Source of the DNA: Butyrivibrio hungatei DSM 14810
GTDB lineage: Bacteria; Bacillota; Clostridia; Lachnospirales; Lachnospiraceae
DNA: 64,000 bases
Direction: 5' to 3'
Assembly: GCF_900143205.1 (NCBI RefSeq)
Contig: NZ_FRDH01000006.1
Location: 1 to 64,000, forward strand
Made by a program: the position numbers and the translations under genes. The stretch's first letter is position 1. The number at the start of each line of letters is the position of its first letter. The notes beneath the pieces were generated by a model that was not told the origin of the DNA, did no database searches, and saw only the letters and a program-made list of their open reading frames with translations. Positions 24,820-34,552 of the stretch are shown here, piece by piece.

Positions 24820-25227
24820 TTACTTCTTTTCTTCCTCTACCATCTTGAGGAACTCGTCATAGTCCCTAATATAATCGCTCTCATCATAGAGTTCTGAAGC
24901 AAGTACCATGAGAACTGCATCAGGTGAAAAGTCGTACATCTCACGCCACATGTTATTGGCAATGTAAAGGCCCTCGTAAGGCTTTTCAAGAGGCACTACC
25001 TTTTTCTCAACGCCGTTATCAAGGCGAACCTTACAGCTTCCGTGAATGCAAATAAGAATCTGCTCAAGCTTCTTGTGAGCATGCTTGCCTCTTGTGACGC
25101 CATCAATGGTGTCGTACATGTAATATACTCTTTTTATCTGAAATGGTATGTCTTTGAACTCTTCCAGTGCCACCAGCTGGCCTCTCTCGTCGCCGTGGGG
25201 CTGGAACATATATTTAACAACCTGCAT
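24820..25227 (-). CDS. Sugar 3,4-ketoisomerase-like cupin (FdtA/QdtA/WxcM-like)
   Basis: 135 residues, one cupin domain. DERGQLVALE (13-22), KRVYYMYDT and RGKHAHKKLEQILICIHG match the FdtA family, in which the paired histidines of the HAH loop serve catalysis on dTDP-4-keto-6-deoxyglucose. That would feed a 3-amino-3,6-dideoxyhexose. No dTDP-glucose pathway genes lie in the window, so substrate supply must come from elsewhere. It is flanked by glycosyltransferases in the same direction. Confidence 0.8.
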   Translation of the reverse strand: MQVVKYMFQPHGDERGQLVALEEFKDIPFQIKRVYYMYDTIDGVTRGKHAHKKLEQILICIHGSCKVRLDNGVEKKVVPLEKPYEGLYIANNMWREMYDFSPDAVLMVLASELYDESDYIRDYDEFLKMVEEEKK

Positions 25228-25319
25228 AATAACTCCTAAAACAATTCATGAATTCCTATAGATTATATCATACATCTACCTGGTCTCGTAGTGTTACAAA
25301 CATAATAATCCAACGTATA

Positions 25320-26597
25320 TTACTTGATTTCGCTTATTAAATCAAGAAGCCAATCGGCGTACTGATCAGCGTCCATGCGCTTAAGGTTCTGGAGATTAAC
25401 GCGGATTTTCTTTATATCTAGATCCTGGTCAGCCTCCCAGATTTCTTTGATCCTGGCTGCAAGCTCCTTGGCATTTCCACTCTCAAAGAGCCATCCTGTC
25501 TTGCCATCCTCTACAAGCTCAGGAATTCCGCCAATTCTAGCTCCCAGTACCGGAGTGAGCCTCTCCTGGCTCTCCATTACTGAGAATGGACAGTTTTCGT
25601 ACCATTCAGATGGGCACACTGAAAATAGCGCTCCGCGGATTAAGTCATCCAGTTCTTTTCCAGATCTAAAACCAAGATTCTCGGCATTAGGAAGAGCCTC
25701 TATCTGCTCTGCGTACTCCCCTGCTCCTGCAAAAAGAAACTTCACTTCAGGGAGTTTTTTTGCTGCTTCTATAAGTGTACGTACGCCTTTCTCTTTGGAA
25801 AAGCGTCCAAAATACAGGACGTATCTATTATTTCCAGAAATGAGCTCTGGCCGACCTCCCTGGGGCTCATTTTCGGAAATGGACCAGGAACCCCGTCCCT
25901 GTGGACCATTCTCTACATGCTCAATGAAGTTGTGCATGGCCACTGTCTTCCCTACAAATACAGGATTTGTGTCCATCTTGGTCTTCATAAATTCTGAACA
26001 GCAAATGATCTTGTCGATATATTTATAGGTTCCCTTAAGCTTCCAAAACTCAGCTTCCATGGCGCCTACAACGGACTTGGCCATAGAGCCGTGGATGCAC
26101 TTACCCTTTATACAATTTCCAAACCTGCCACCGATGCACTTCTCACAGTTTTCGTGGGTTGCAGGGTTATTAAACATATGGTTTGGGCACAGGAGCTGAT
26201 AATCGTGGGCTGTGAAAAGAATCTTACACTGACGGGAAGTCTCTTTTCTCCACTTCACAATTTCCAGGATAATGGAAGGCGTCAGCTGATAATTGAAGTT
26301 GTTAAGGTGCACCACATCTGGCTTAAAGTCATCGAGAACGGCTCTTATCTTTTTCCTTGCTTCGCTGCTGTAGATTGTTTTAAGTGGATAAGTCAGCTTT
26401 TTTAACTTGCTGCCACCGTGGAAATCCATATCGGAAGTGTAGCTTTCAGCCTTATTTCCAACAATCCTGCCCTCGTGTTCCATGCCAAAGTACTGGACTT
26501 CATGGCCTTTTTTTACAAGGGCTTCACCCAGCTTAAATATATATGTCTCCGACCCTCCGTTTGGGTGGAGGAATTTGTTTACCATCAAATATCGCAT
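25320..26597 (-). CDS. Glycosyltransferase family 4 protein with a repeat-derived insertion
   Basis: 425 residues. The N-terminal GT-B domain (FLHPNGGSETYIFKLGEAL) contains a cysteine-rich HDYQLLCPNHM...CEKCIGGRFGNC segment. The C-terminal domain has YVLYFGRFSKEKGV and SVMESQERLTPVLGARIGGIPE (nucleotide-sugar binding). At about residues 228-255 lies a Gly/Pro-rich insert. Its DNA (25879-25909) carries the GGGACGGGGTT repeat core found elsewhere in the window, inserted in frame. The frame stays open, so the enzyme may still work with a longer inter-domain linker. Confidence 0.85.
   Translation of the reverse strand: MRYLMVNKFLHPNGGSETYIFKLGEALVKKGHEVQYFGMEHEGRIVGNKAESYTSDMDFHGGSKLKKLTYPLKTIYSSEARKKIRAVLDDFKPDVVHLNNFNYQLTPSIILEIVKWRKETSRQCKILFTAHDYQLLCPNHMFNNPATHENCEKCIGGRFGNCIKGKCIHGSMAKSVVGAMEAEFWKLKGTYKYIDKIICCSEFMKTKMDTNPVFVGKTVAMHNFIEHVENGPQGRGSWSISENEPQGGRPELISGNNRYVLYFGRFSKEKGVRTLIEAAKKLPEVKFLFAGAGEYAEQIEALPNAENLGFRSGKELDDLIRGALFSVCPSEWYENCPFSVMESQERLTPVLGARIGGIPELVEDGKTGWLFESGNAKELAARIKEIWEADQDLDIKKIRVNLQNLKRMDADQYADWLLDLISEIK
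25879..25909. repeat. Repeat element inside a glycosyltransferase gene
   Basis: An imperfectly palindromic stretch, ATGGACCAGGAACCCCGTCCC then TGTGGACCAT. It shares the AACCCCGTCCC core with the palindrome at 60156-60211 and the copy at 22150. The bases before it (GGGCTCATTTTC) also recur at 22168-22178 as GCTCATTTTC. Confidence 0.5.
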
Positions 26598-26644
26598 CAG
26601 GCTATCCTACTCATCTATCACTATTTGAAAATTTCTGAAATTCT

Positions 26645-27793
26645 TTACAGTCCCCTGTAAAGCTCCAGGGTCTTCTCTGTAACCTTGTCCCAGTCATACT
26701 TGCCGCAGATGAACTCCGCAGCCTTTTCCTTGTACTGTGCAACCTTCTCCGGGCTTTCATCCAGCTCTTTTAACTTACTCCTCAGATCCGTCACATCGCC
26801 CTTGTGAAAAGAGATCGCTCTATCCTCCACAACCTCGGTGCACTCCGGAATGTCCGATGTGAGGCAACAGTTGCCATAGCTCATAGCTTCCAAAAGAGTA
26901 AGTGGCATGCCCTCAAGGTCTGACGGAATAACGTAGGTATATGCGTTGCTAAGAAGCTCCGCCAAAATCCTACCCTGTACAAATCCAGTAAAGATGATCC
27001 TGTCATCGTCCTTTGCGAGGCTCTGAATCTTATCTTCAAACTCTTTCATATCGCTGCTGCCGCCTGCAACAACGAGCTTTTTGTCAGTATCAAGATCTTT
27101 GTAGGCTTTGATCAGGTATTCAAGCCCCTTCTCTGGCACAAGCCTTCCAAGATACAGAAAATAGCTATCTTTCTGAAGTCCGTATTTCTTTTCAATCTGA
27201 GTTGGAAGTACGGTAACAGGCCTGTTCACACCGTTTGGAATAAGGACTGTTTTTCTTCCGTATTTATTCTGGAAATAGTCCTGAACGCTCTTACTAAGGA
27301 CTATGATCTCGTCAGCATGCTTCACTGCGCCTTTTTCACCAGCCATGATGTATCCACTGGCAAGACGTCCCCACTTCTGTCGCTTGTGATCAAGGCCGTG
27401 GATGGTTGCGATGCATCTTTTACCAAATAATTTGGGAATCCACATGGCTGCGCAAGGTCCCTCTGCATGGAAATGCACGATGTCATAGGGGCCAAATGCC
27501 GCCATTATGGCGCCAAAATAAGACGAGGTGGCTGCCGCAAAGCCTCGCCTGTTGATCGTTGGAACATTTACGAGCCTGACTTTCTTGTACTCGCCCGTTA
27601 CGTCGTTGTCGTACTGCTGTCCTGCCACGTGGTGCCCTGACCTGTTAAAACAAGTCACCTTGTGCCCCAGGGCTGCCATCCTTGTGGAGAGCTCCTCCAC
27701 CACAACCTCAACGCCGCCTTCCCTTGACGGAACGCGCTTTTGTCCCAGCATTGCTATGTTAAGTTTTTCTTTATTCTTATATCTATTATCCAT
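26645..27793 (-). CDS. Glycosyltransferase family 4 protein
   Basis: 382 residues. Opening MLGQKRVPSREGGVEVVVEE is typical of the GT4 subgroup with a DUF1972-like N terminus, found among capsule and rhamnosyl transferases. The donor-binding part shows LYLGRLVPEKGLEYLIKAY and SDLEGMPLTLLEAMSYGNC, with the E-x7-E pattern. It lies about 50 bp upstream of the other GT4 gene in the same direction. Sugar unknown. Confidence 0.88.
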   Translation of the reverse strand: MDNRYKNKEKLNIAMLGQKRVPSREGGVEVVVEELSTRMAALGHKVTCFNRSGHHVAGQQYDNDVTGEYKKVRLVNVPTINRRGFAAATSSYFGAIMAAFGPYDIVHFHAEGPCAAMWIPKLFGKRCIATIHGLDHKRQKWGRLASGYIMAGEKGAVKHADEIIVLSKSVQDYFQNKYGRKTVLIPNGVNRPVTVLPTQIEKKYGLQKDSYFLYLGRLVPEKGLEYLIKAYKDLDTDKKLVVAGGSSDMKEFEDKIQSLAKDDDRIIFTGFVQGRILAELLSNAYTYVIPSDLEGMPLTLLEAMSYGNCCLTSDIPECTEVVEDRAISFHKGDVTDLRSKLKELDESPEKVAQYKEKAAEFICGKYDWDKVTEKTLELYRGL

Positions 27794-27873
27794 CTAACAG
27801 ATTATATCATGGCACGATGCATAATGGTATGCTAGAATTTAGTGGTAATATTACAGTTTTTGAGGGAGTTTTT

Positions 27874-29490
27874 ATGTCTGACTTTATATATAAACATCAA
27901 AAATTATTCACTTGGATTCTAGCGATTATCTTCGTGATTTCGCTCATTCCTATATTTATAGTTGCGGGCTTTGACGCCGCATCAGGTGATGACTACAACT
28001 ACGGCTCAGCATCACGCCTGGCTTTCCTGAGCACTGGCTCAATTTGGGCTGCTATCACCGCTGCTGCCCGCACCACAGTTTCTATCTGGCACAGCTGGCA
28101 GGGCACCTGGTTTGACTGCTTCTTGTTCTGCCTCCACCCGGAAGTCTTTTCAGACTCTGCCTACGTGATTGTGCCCTACATCTTCGTGATCATGCAGATT
28201 CTGGCATATGTCTACTTTGCTCATCATTTTGTCAAAAGACGCTTCGGCATGCCTGGGCTTACATACCTGATTATCAGTTTGTTATATCTACTATTCGTTT
28301 TCCAGCTTGTTCCATCTCAGAAATCTGCATTCTTCTGGTGGGTTGGTTCTATTCACTATGCAATGCCCATGTGCCTTGCCCTTGTGGGAATCGTCCTTGC
28401 AGATAAATTCCTTGAAGATCACAAGACATCAGATTTGGTATGGCTTTCTGTAGTTGCCGCTTTAATTGGCGGTGCAACCTACCCTGCTGCCTTGCTACTT
28501 CTAATGTCACTGTTTTTGCTGTGGCTATCCGGATTTGTTCTTGGAAAAGTGCGTAACAAGCGTAATCTCCTGTTACTTATTCCTGTAATCCTTGAAATCT
28601 CCGGACTTGTGATCAGCATGATTGCTCCTGGTAACGCGGTTCGCAGTGCATCAGATATTGCTGATGGTGCCGCGCCTACAGGAGGCATTTTATCTACTAT
28701 CATTAATTCCATAACTTTTTCTGTGACGGATGCTGCCACAAGCTTTGTAGGGGAGAAGACCTTCGTGGTCATTTTGTTTCTTTCCGTTATAATTGCTTCT
28801 TTTTCACCGCTCAAAGAAGCATATAAAAAGGATACTGAGAATTTTCAAAAGACCTTCTCACATCCTGTTCTCTTTATACTTGTGGTATTTCTTTTAAATG
28901 CCAGCATCTATGCCCCCAGGCTATATGCCGGCAACCACGCTTCATCTGGCTACAACAACTTTAATTTCTGGGTTTTCACCCTCTGCAAGATTGCAGGGCT
29001 GATCTATATTGAGGGTTTTGTGATACAATGGTTAGTTGGAAAGCCTGGTTTCAGGTTATCTCCTATCCTTGGAATCAGCTCTCAAGCTGATAAAAAAGGC
29101 TCCTCTACCGGTAATCTTCTTCTACAATTTGTGGTTTTGTTTGCAATATTTGGGGGTATTGCATTCTGTGGCCGTCACGGCGTCAAGACCTACACTGATT
29201 TTGTCTGTCTTGACTACTACTTATCTGGTCAGGCTGCTGACTACAAGGAGCAGATGGCTCTTCAACGTTTTCTTTTTGAGGATCCTTCCGTCACAGAGGT
29301 GGTTGTTCCAGAAATCAACGACAAACAGGGACCTCTTATGCATATGCCTGTTGTTGCTGATGCCGATAACGTTGACAACTACATGACCAGAATCTTCTAC
29401 GGCAAAGACAACTGCCGCGCCATTCCTCGCACAGAGTGGATGGAAACCTACGCTGACAAATATCAGGAGTTTTTAGAATCTAAGAAATGA
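27874..29490 (+). CDS. DUF6056-like multi-pass membrane protein
   Basis: 538 residues with about eleven membrane helices. An early outer loop, SGDDYNYG, carries the acidic pair expected of lipid-sugar-using membrane glycosyltransferases, and the C-terminal 90 residues are soluble. I chose ATG 27874 because GAGGGAG precedes it; the frame is open to 27817. It runs against the surrounding minus-strand cluster and is followed on the same strand by a small membrane gene. A role in glycan transfer is inference. Confidence 0.65.
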   Translation: MSDFIYKHQKLFTWILAIIFVISLIPIFIVAGFDAASGDDYNYGSASRLAFLSTGSIWAAITAAARTTVSIWHSWQGTWFDCFLFCLHPEVFSDSAYVIVPYIFVIMQILAYVYFAHHFVKRRFGMPGLTYLIISLLYLLFVFQLVPSQKSAFFWWVGSIHYAMPMCLALVGIVLADKFLEDHKTSDLVWLSVVAALIGGATYPAALLLLMSLFLLWLSGFVLGKVRNKRNLLLLIPVILEISGLVISMIAPGNAVRSASDIADGAAPTGGILSTIINSITFSVTDAATSFVGEKTFVVILFLSVIIASFSPLKEAYKKDTENFQKTFSHPVLFILVVFLLNASIYAPRLYAGNHASSGYNNFNFWVFTLCKIAGLIYIEGFVIQWLVGKPGFRLSPILGISSQADKKGSSTGNLLLQFVVLFAIFGGIAFCGRHGVKTYTDFVCLDYYLSGQAADYKEQMALQRFLFEDPSVTEVVVPEINDKQGPLMHMPVVADADNVDNYMTRIFYGKDNCRAIPRTEWMETYADKYQEFLESKK

Positions 29491-29560
29491 TCACTTCCTG
29501 AACTTTATGTTCAAGAATGATGATTTGTAAAAAACGCGCTTCAAGAAAGGAAAGACATCG

Positions 29561-29899
29561 ATGTATTTAAAAAAGATCAGAAAAAGCCTACTAGTCCTTG
29601 TTGTGGTCCTGGCTGCAATTATTTTAGGCGGGCTCCTTGCCCTCCTTGGTTATTCAATTGACGGAAATGATCATCCGCTTTATGTAATCGGATTTGCCGG
29701 CGCGATGCTTATCGTAGTTTTCGGTTGGATCATTGCTCTTGTTGGCGAGATCATCGCCCTTATCAATATCATCAGGACCAAAAAAATAAACGCCCCTCTC
29801 CCCACAAAGTACATTATCTTCTGGGTATTAGAAGTAGCGTTTACTCTTGCCTGGATGATCTATAGTTTTGCGGTCTTCCAGAGTTCTATGAGTGTTTAA
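29561..29899 (+). CDS. Small three-helix membrane protein
   Basis: 112 residues, hydrophobic segments near 9-32, 40-65 and 82-107, with a basic N terminus (KKIRKS). The ribosome binding site is AAGAAAGGAAAG. It follows the DUF6056-like gene by 70 bp. Not recognised. Confidence 0.55.
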   Translation: MYLKKIRKSLLVLVVVLAAIILGGLLALLGYSIDGNDHPLYVIGFAGAMLIVVFGWIIALVGEIIALINIIRTKKINAPLPTKYIIFWVLEVAFTLAWMIYSFAVFQSSMSV

Positions 29900-29904
29900 A
29901 CTAA

Positions 29905-31083
29905 TTACATATCACAAATTGCATTCCGCAGGGCTTCAACGTTCTGCGGAATTACTTTACTATCCTGACTTTTTATTGTCTCTTTACATCCCCCTGTATC
30001 ATAGGTGATTACTGGTGTTCCGCAGGCCTCTGCCTCCATGTTTACTGTAGGGAACGTATCTTCATAGGTTGGATTTGCAAATACATCTGCAGCGCTGTAG
30101 ATCTTTTTGAGCTCCTCTACGCTGCTGGTACGCTCTAAGCCAATAATATTAAGCTTCTTTTCTGAAATCTCATCTACCTGATCTTTACTAAGTCCCACCA
30201 ATACTATTTGGAACTTGTCTTTATCCAGCATCTCAGAAAGCTTGTAGAAATCCTTAAGTCCCTTTCTGTCATTCCAAAGGCTCGCAACTCCAAGAATCAT
30301 CTTCTTATTTTCAATTCCATTGTCTTTTTTAAATGTACTTTCTACTGGTTTGAACACATCTGTATCCACAGTGTTGTACTTTACTTCTACTGGATATCCA
30401 CAAAGATAGCTCTTTTCCACATTTTCTTTTAGCCACTTGGAGGGAGTGATAATTGTAAGATTCTTGACTCCTGTGAAAGCAGCTTTTTTCCTGCGGTAAT
30501 TGTCACGGCTGTTGTCAGCCTTCGACTGCGGATATTGTGCTAGCTGTGGGCAATTCATACATCCCTGTGCTTCCTGTCCACTCTTCTCACTACATTCACT
30601 CTGTCCATCAGTTCCTTCACATCTCCACTTTTCGCACCCCACATATGCAAAGTGTGAGCAGTGCCCTGTAAATGTCCAGCAATCATGCAGTGTCCACTTT
30701 ACTTCCATCTGCGGTCTTGACTTGATCCAGTCAAAGAGCATCTCATAGTTAATATAGTAGCCGTGGATGTTATGCATCCAGAGAACATCCGGATCATACT
30801 CACTGGCCCACTTAAGGAACTTCTTTGTTGCCATCTTTGACGCTAGGCCATGCCTATCAGTCAGTCTTGTATATAGCACATGATAGTAGACGTCCATATC
30901 TTTCCCGATACGTACGCCATATTTCTTAACATCTTTCTCAAGATGACTTGAAACCTTCATGTTTCTTCCGTATGCAATTTTTGCTTCGTATCCGTCTGCC
31001 TCGTACTCTTTTGCAATGTCCAGAACTATGCGACCTGTCGAGCCAAAGCCAATGACGGAGTTTATAAGGAGTAGTCTTTTCAT
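29905..31083 (-). CDS. Glycosyltransferase family 4 protein (WcaC-like)
   Basis: 392 residues. Start KRLLLINSVIGFGSTGRI and the middle VKWTLHDCWTFTGHCSHF are characteristic of this GT4 subgroup, which carries a cysteine cluster (CEKWRCEG to CMNCPQL). The donor domain shows ILGVASLWNDRKGL and ADVFANPTYEDTFPTVNMEA with the usual acidic pair. It is co-directional with the SGNH/MBOAT genes upstream. Probably a capsule or exopolysaccharide transferase. Confidence 0.85.
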   Translation of the reverse strand: MKRLLLINSVIGFGSTGRIVLDIAKEYEADGYEAKIAYGRNMKVSSHLEKDVKKYGVRIGKDMDVYYHVLYTRLTDRHGLASKMATKKFLKWASEYDPDVLWMHNIHGYYINYEMLFDWIKSRPQMEVKWTLHDCWTFTGHCSHFAYVGCEKWRCEGTDGQSECSEKSGQEAQGCMNCPQLAQYPQSKADNSRDNYRRKKAAFTGVKNLTIITPSKWLKENVEKSYLCGYPVEVKYNTVDTDVFKPVESTFKKDNGIENKKMILGVASLWNDRKGLKDFYKLSEMLDKDKFQIVLVGLSKDQVDEISEKKLNIIGLERTSSVEELKKIYSAADVFANPTYEDTFPTVNMEAEACGTPVITYDTGGCKETIKSQDSKVIPQNVEALRNAICDM

Positions 31084-31106
31084 AGCAATGATAATTATAC
31101 TCTATG

Positions 31107-32126
31107 TTACGCGTTTTGTTCTACTTTCCGCTTGATTTCTTCCACATGTCTGTCCCAGGACTCATACCCCTCCTGGCCTCGCCTGTCGGGAATCTCATAG
31201 GATTCCTTTATGAGCTTTCCCAAATACCTGGTGTATTTACAGCTACCCCAGTAATTTAAGTGGGACTCATCATTAAAATCCTTTGAGCAATCTATTCCTA
31301 GCTCATCGAATAGCTTCATTCCATTTAGGAAAAGATATCCCTCATCAAGTGCCATCTGCTCTACGCGGTTGTAGATTTCATGCGCCTTGTCAGCCTCTTC
31401 AACATGAGGCGCCGTCACAAACATAAGCTCCATATCATTTTCCGCGCAAAAGTCTTTTATCTTTTGCAGATACTCTGCTTCCTTTGGTTCAAGTTCAGTA
31501 ACTTCTGTCACTTCCTGCGGTTCAGCCTTTTCCTCCACACCAAAGTATGGTGTATATCCTTTAAATGCCATTCTCTCATAGTCAGTCGCAAAAAGCTGTT
31601 TTAGATCCACCTCTGACAGCTCTTTATACCTGTTGTGCCAGGTCACAAAGCTGGGGAAATGATCTGCCAATGTCTCAAATCGGCAGCTGTTCTTCATCAT
31701 CTCAATTTTATTTAATGAAAACTTAAAGCCATTAAGATTGTCTGACAAAAAAATGAAATCCTTGAAATACTCTGTATCGTAGACCGCTACACTAAACAGA
31801 TCAAGCACCACCAGCTTAGGCTTTTGATACTTGCATATTTCTTTTAAATAATTGTAGCTCATCCACAGAGGCTGGTCAGCGCCGCTATAATCATAGGCTG
31901 CAATTCCATGCTCGCTCCAAAGCTGCGCAGTATTTACATTGGTGTGAATATGGCTAGACCCTAGAAACACCACATCTATCGAGTCCTCAGGCTGCACATA
32001 CATGTCGCTTGCCTGTCTGATGCCATGCTCTGTCTTGATTGCAAGGAGTCTTTCGCAAAAGAAATATGTTACAATGAGCGCCGTCATCAGAATTATCAAT
32101 CTAACTTTTTTCAAACTTTTCTTCAT
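31107..32126 (-). CDS. SGNH-fold, AlgX/AlgJ-like O-acylation protein
   Basis: 339 residues. One N-terminal membrane segment (about 8-26) anchors an extracytoplasmic domain. GSSHIHTN (55-62) gives the nucleophile-type Ser, and FNDESHLNYWG near 290 gives the Asp/His pair of the SGNH/AlgX class. Such proteins move acetyl groups delivered by a membrane MBOAT protein onto a polysaccharide. The MBOAT gene lies directly upstream, 13 bp away, which fits. Confidence 0.75.
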   Translation of the reverse strand: MKKSLKKVRLIILMTALIVTYFFCERLLAIKTEHGIRQASDMYVQPEDSIDVVFLGSSHIHTNVNTAQLWSEHGIAAYDYSGADQPLWMSYNYLKEICKYQKPKLVVLDLFSVAVYDTEYFKDFIFLSDNLNGFKFSLNKIEMMKNSCRFETLADHFPSFVTWHNRYKELSEVDLKQLFATDYERMAFKGYTPYFGVEEKAEPQEVTEVTELEPKEAEYLQKIKDFCAENDMELMFVTAPHVEEADKAHEIYNRVEQMALDEGYLFLNGMKLFDELGIDCSKDFNDESHLNYWGSCKYTRYLGKLIKESYEIPDRRGQEGYESWDRHVEEIKRKVEQNA

Positions 32127-32138
32127 AACCTGCTCCGA

Positions 32139-33560
32139 TCAAAACTGCATGTAGATAGGCTTTGTTGCCATATCAGGCCCATAGATTCCGAAAATAAATA
32201 TAGTTACTACAAGTACGTAAAATACTGCATATCTTATACTGTCACTGTTTGAAGCTATCATGGATGGAATATCTTTGTTCTTTTTGTATGCAATATAGTC
32301 AAAAATTATCTGAAGAGTTACTAATACTAATATCAGTATCAATTCTACCTGGTTGATTCCTAGGCTGTGAAGCTGCGCCCACAACGTTTCTCCCATCACC
32401 AGATTTTTTACGGTAAAAGAGATATAGCTAACCGCCGCCGTAAAAGAAGATGCCCTAAAAAAGATCCAGGCAAAAGCCACTTCCAAAAACATGATGATTC
32501 GTCCAATCGCGCCTTTTCTAACCAGCTCGATTCCTTTAGATTTGAGTATAGCATCAACTCCAGAAAACAAGCCATGCATCAATCCCCACGCCAAAAAACT
32601 AAAGCCAACTCCATGCCACACTCCGCATATTGCAAAGATGATCATGGTATTAATAATCTTCCTGACTGGTCCTTTTCTATTGCCTCCAAGAGGAATGTAC
32701 ACATAATCCTTGAGCCAACTACTAAGAGACATATGCCATCTGCGCCAGAATTCTGTGATATTCTCTGCCATATATGGAACATTGAAATTTTGCAGGATAT
32801 CGATTCCATAAATCTTGGATACTCCGATAGCAACAAAGGTGTATCCAGCAAAATCACAGTAGATCTGGAAAGTGTAAGCGATCACTCCTGCAATCAGTAT
32901 CAGTGTTCCGTAATTCCCCCTATCTTCAAAAAGCTTATCAACGTAGATTCCGAGCCTATCCGCGATAACGAGCTTCATGAACATTCCAAATAGTACATAA
33001 TACAGTGCAAGCTTAAAGCGCTCTCCATCTTTAAATTTTACATATTTTAGCGCATAGATCTGCTTGTTAAAGCCTTCAAATCTCTCGATTGGTCCACTTA
33101 CAAACTTAGGAAAAAAGCTGAGATATAAAACGACATTTATTGGATCCTTTTCAGCTTTGGTAGTACCTCTTTTGACATCAACAACATAACTGATAGCCTG
33201 AAAAACATAAAAAGAGAAGCCAATTGGTAGAAACAATTTCCCAAAAAGCCCGCCTCTGGCAGGAAGAAATTTAAACATGCAAAGAACAAGGACATACAGG
33301 CACACTGCCGCAAAGGTGCATAATTTAGCCTTTTTTTGCTCTTCTTTTTCCACGAATGAGCCTATCATCATAGAAAAGAGCCATGTAAATAACGAAGTTA
33401 CTGTTACTATGGCACCTGCATACTTATCAAGTCCAAAGACATAGGTAAGGCTCGCAAGTGCAAGCAAGTATTTCCGCGCATTTACAGGAATTATGTAAAA
33501 TATGATCCCTACTACAAATGCATACAGTAAGGACACTACAGTAATGGTCATAAGCGTCAC
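32139..33560 (-). CDS. MBOAT-family O-acyltransferase (AlgI-like)
   Basis: 473 residues, about eleven membrane helices. The hallmark ENITEFWRRWHMSLSSWLKD and FAICGVWHGVGFSFLAWG (catalytic His) are intact. AlgI and DltB homologues carry acyl groups across the membrane for transfer to exported polymers. It sits between an SGNH lipoprotein gene (33565) and the AlgX/J-like gene (31107), making a three-gene O-acylation module. Confidence 0.9.
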   Translation of the reverse strand: MTLMTITVVSLLYAFVVGIIFYIIPVNARKYLLALASLTYVFGLDKYAGAIVTVTSLFTWLFSMMIGSFVEKEEQKKAKLCTFAAVCLYVLVLCMFKFLPARGGLFGKLFLPIGFSFYVFQAISYVVDVKRGTTKAEKDPINVVLYLSFFPKFVSGPIERFEGFNKQIYALKYVKFKDGERFKLALYYVLFGMFMKLVIADRLGIYVDKLFEDRGNYGTLILIAGVIAYTFQIYCDFAGYTFVAIGVSKIYGIDILQNFNVPYMAENITEFWRRWHMSLSSWLKDYVYIPLGGNRKGPVRKIINTMIIFAICGVWHGVGFSFLAWGLMHGLFSGVDAILKSKGIELVRKGAIGRIIMFLEVAFAWIFFRASSFTAAVSYISFTVKNLVMGETLWAQLHSLGINQVELILILVLVTLQIIFDYIAYKKNKDIPSMIASNSDSIRYAVFYVLVVTIFIFGIYGPDMATKPIYMQF

Positions 33561-33564
33561 CCTA

Positions 33565-34476
33565 TCAAAAACTTCCGGTTACTACTCCCCAAATGTTACT
33601 TGTTGGCTTTGGTCCATAATGGATGCCATCATCCGCATCAATAGTTACGTTATTGCTAACGTATGTGTATAGGTCGATCACCTTAACGCCATGCTTACTA
33701 GCCCAGGCATTAAGCGCGACGTTAAAGGAAACAATTCGTTCATTGTCATAATATGGTCTGTCATCAGCTGCAAGACAGTTATCATCTGTAGGTCCAACTG
33801 TACAGAGAATGAGTGTCTTTCCGCTTGCCAGGACAGAATTATAGAATCCTTCATAGGATGCAAAATCGCCGTAATCATTTGCTCCCATCCAGGATACAAG
33901 AGTATCAAAGTTATCAAAGCCGTATGAGTTTACCGTATCTATGAGATAGTTGTGGTTTGAAGCATCCCTCGCATATACAACGACGTTCCCTGCAGAGTAA
34001 GCGCTCAGCTCTGATGCCGACTCTGAGAAAATGTCTACAGTACGGGAATCACCCACAAAGAGAATTCGTCCATAATCTGGTTTACTTGGATTCTGAACCT
34101 GCTGTTGTGCTACTTCTTCCTCTGAAGACTGCACATTTACTTCTGCAGACTGTGTACTCTCCTCTGAAGACTGCACTTTTACCTCTGCAGACTGTGTATT
34201 CTCCTCTGAAGACTGCACTTTTACTTCTGAAGACTGTGTACTCTCCTCTGAAGACTGCACTTTTACTTCTGCAGACTGTGTGCTCTCCTCTGAAGACTGC
34301 ACATTTACTTCTGTAGACTGTGTACTCTCCTCTGAAGACTGCTCATTTACTTCTGAAGACTGTGTATTCTCCTCTGAAGCTTGTTCATCAATTTTTTGAC
34401 TTCCGCATCCGAAAGCAAGCAATATGCATGCCATCATCAGTAGAACAGACACTTTTTTCCTGATTCCCCGGACCAT
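33565..34476 (-). CDS. SGNH hydrolase-like lipoprotein with 14-residue tandem repeats
   Basis: 303 residues from ATG 34476 (GGAGAAGGAA upstream; frame open to 34548). Signal peptide with lipobox-like LLAFGC. Then come about seven copies of a 14-residue Ser/Glu-rich repeat (SSEESTQSAEVKVQ), likely an extended spacer crossing the wall. The C-terminal domain opens RILFVGDSRTVDIF (SGNH block I), then SWMGANDYGD, and ends with DGIHYGPK (Asp/His). It probably acts as an extracellular (de)acylase. It overlaps functionally with the MBOAT/AlgX-like genes 4 bp downstream. Confidence 0.8.
   Translation of the reverse strand: MVRGIRKKVSVLLMMACILLAFGCGSQKIDEQASEENTQSSEVNEQSSEESTQSTEVNVQSSEESTQSAEVKVQSSEESTQSSEVKVQSSEENTQSAEVKVQSSEESTQSAEVNVQSSEEEVAQQQVQNPSKPDYGRILFVGDSRTVDIFSESASELSAYSAGNVVVYARDASNHNYLIDTVNSYGFDNFDTLVSWMGANDYGDFASYEGFYNSVLASGKTLILCTVGPTDDNCLAADDRPYYDNERIVSFNVALNAWASKHGVKVIDLYTYVSNNVTIDADDGIHYGPKPTSNIWGVVTGSF
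34107..34390. repeat. 42-bp tandem coding repeats in the SGNH lipoprotein gene
   Basis: About seven units of 42 bp, each encoding 14 residues. Substitutions among units are few (A/T/S and K/N swaps), so copy number may vary between strains. Confidence 0.75.
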
Positions 34477-34552
34477 TTCCTTCTCCCATAAAAAACAAAT
34501 CCCCACTATTGTTTTCATAATTATATCGTACTCTTTAGGATTATTCACGTCG

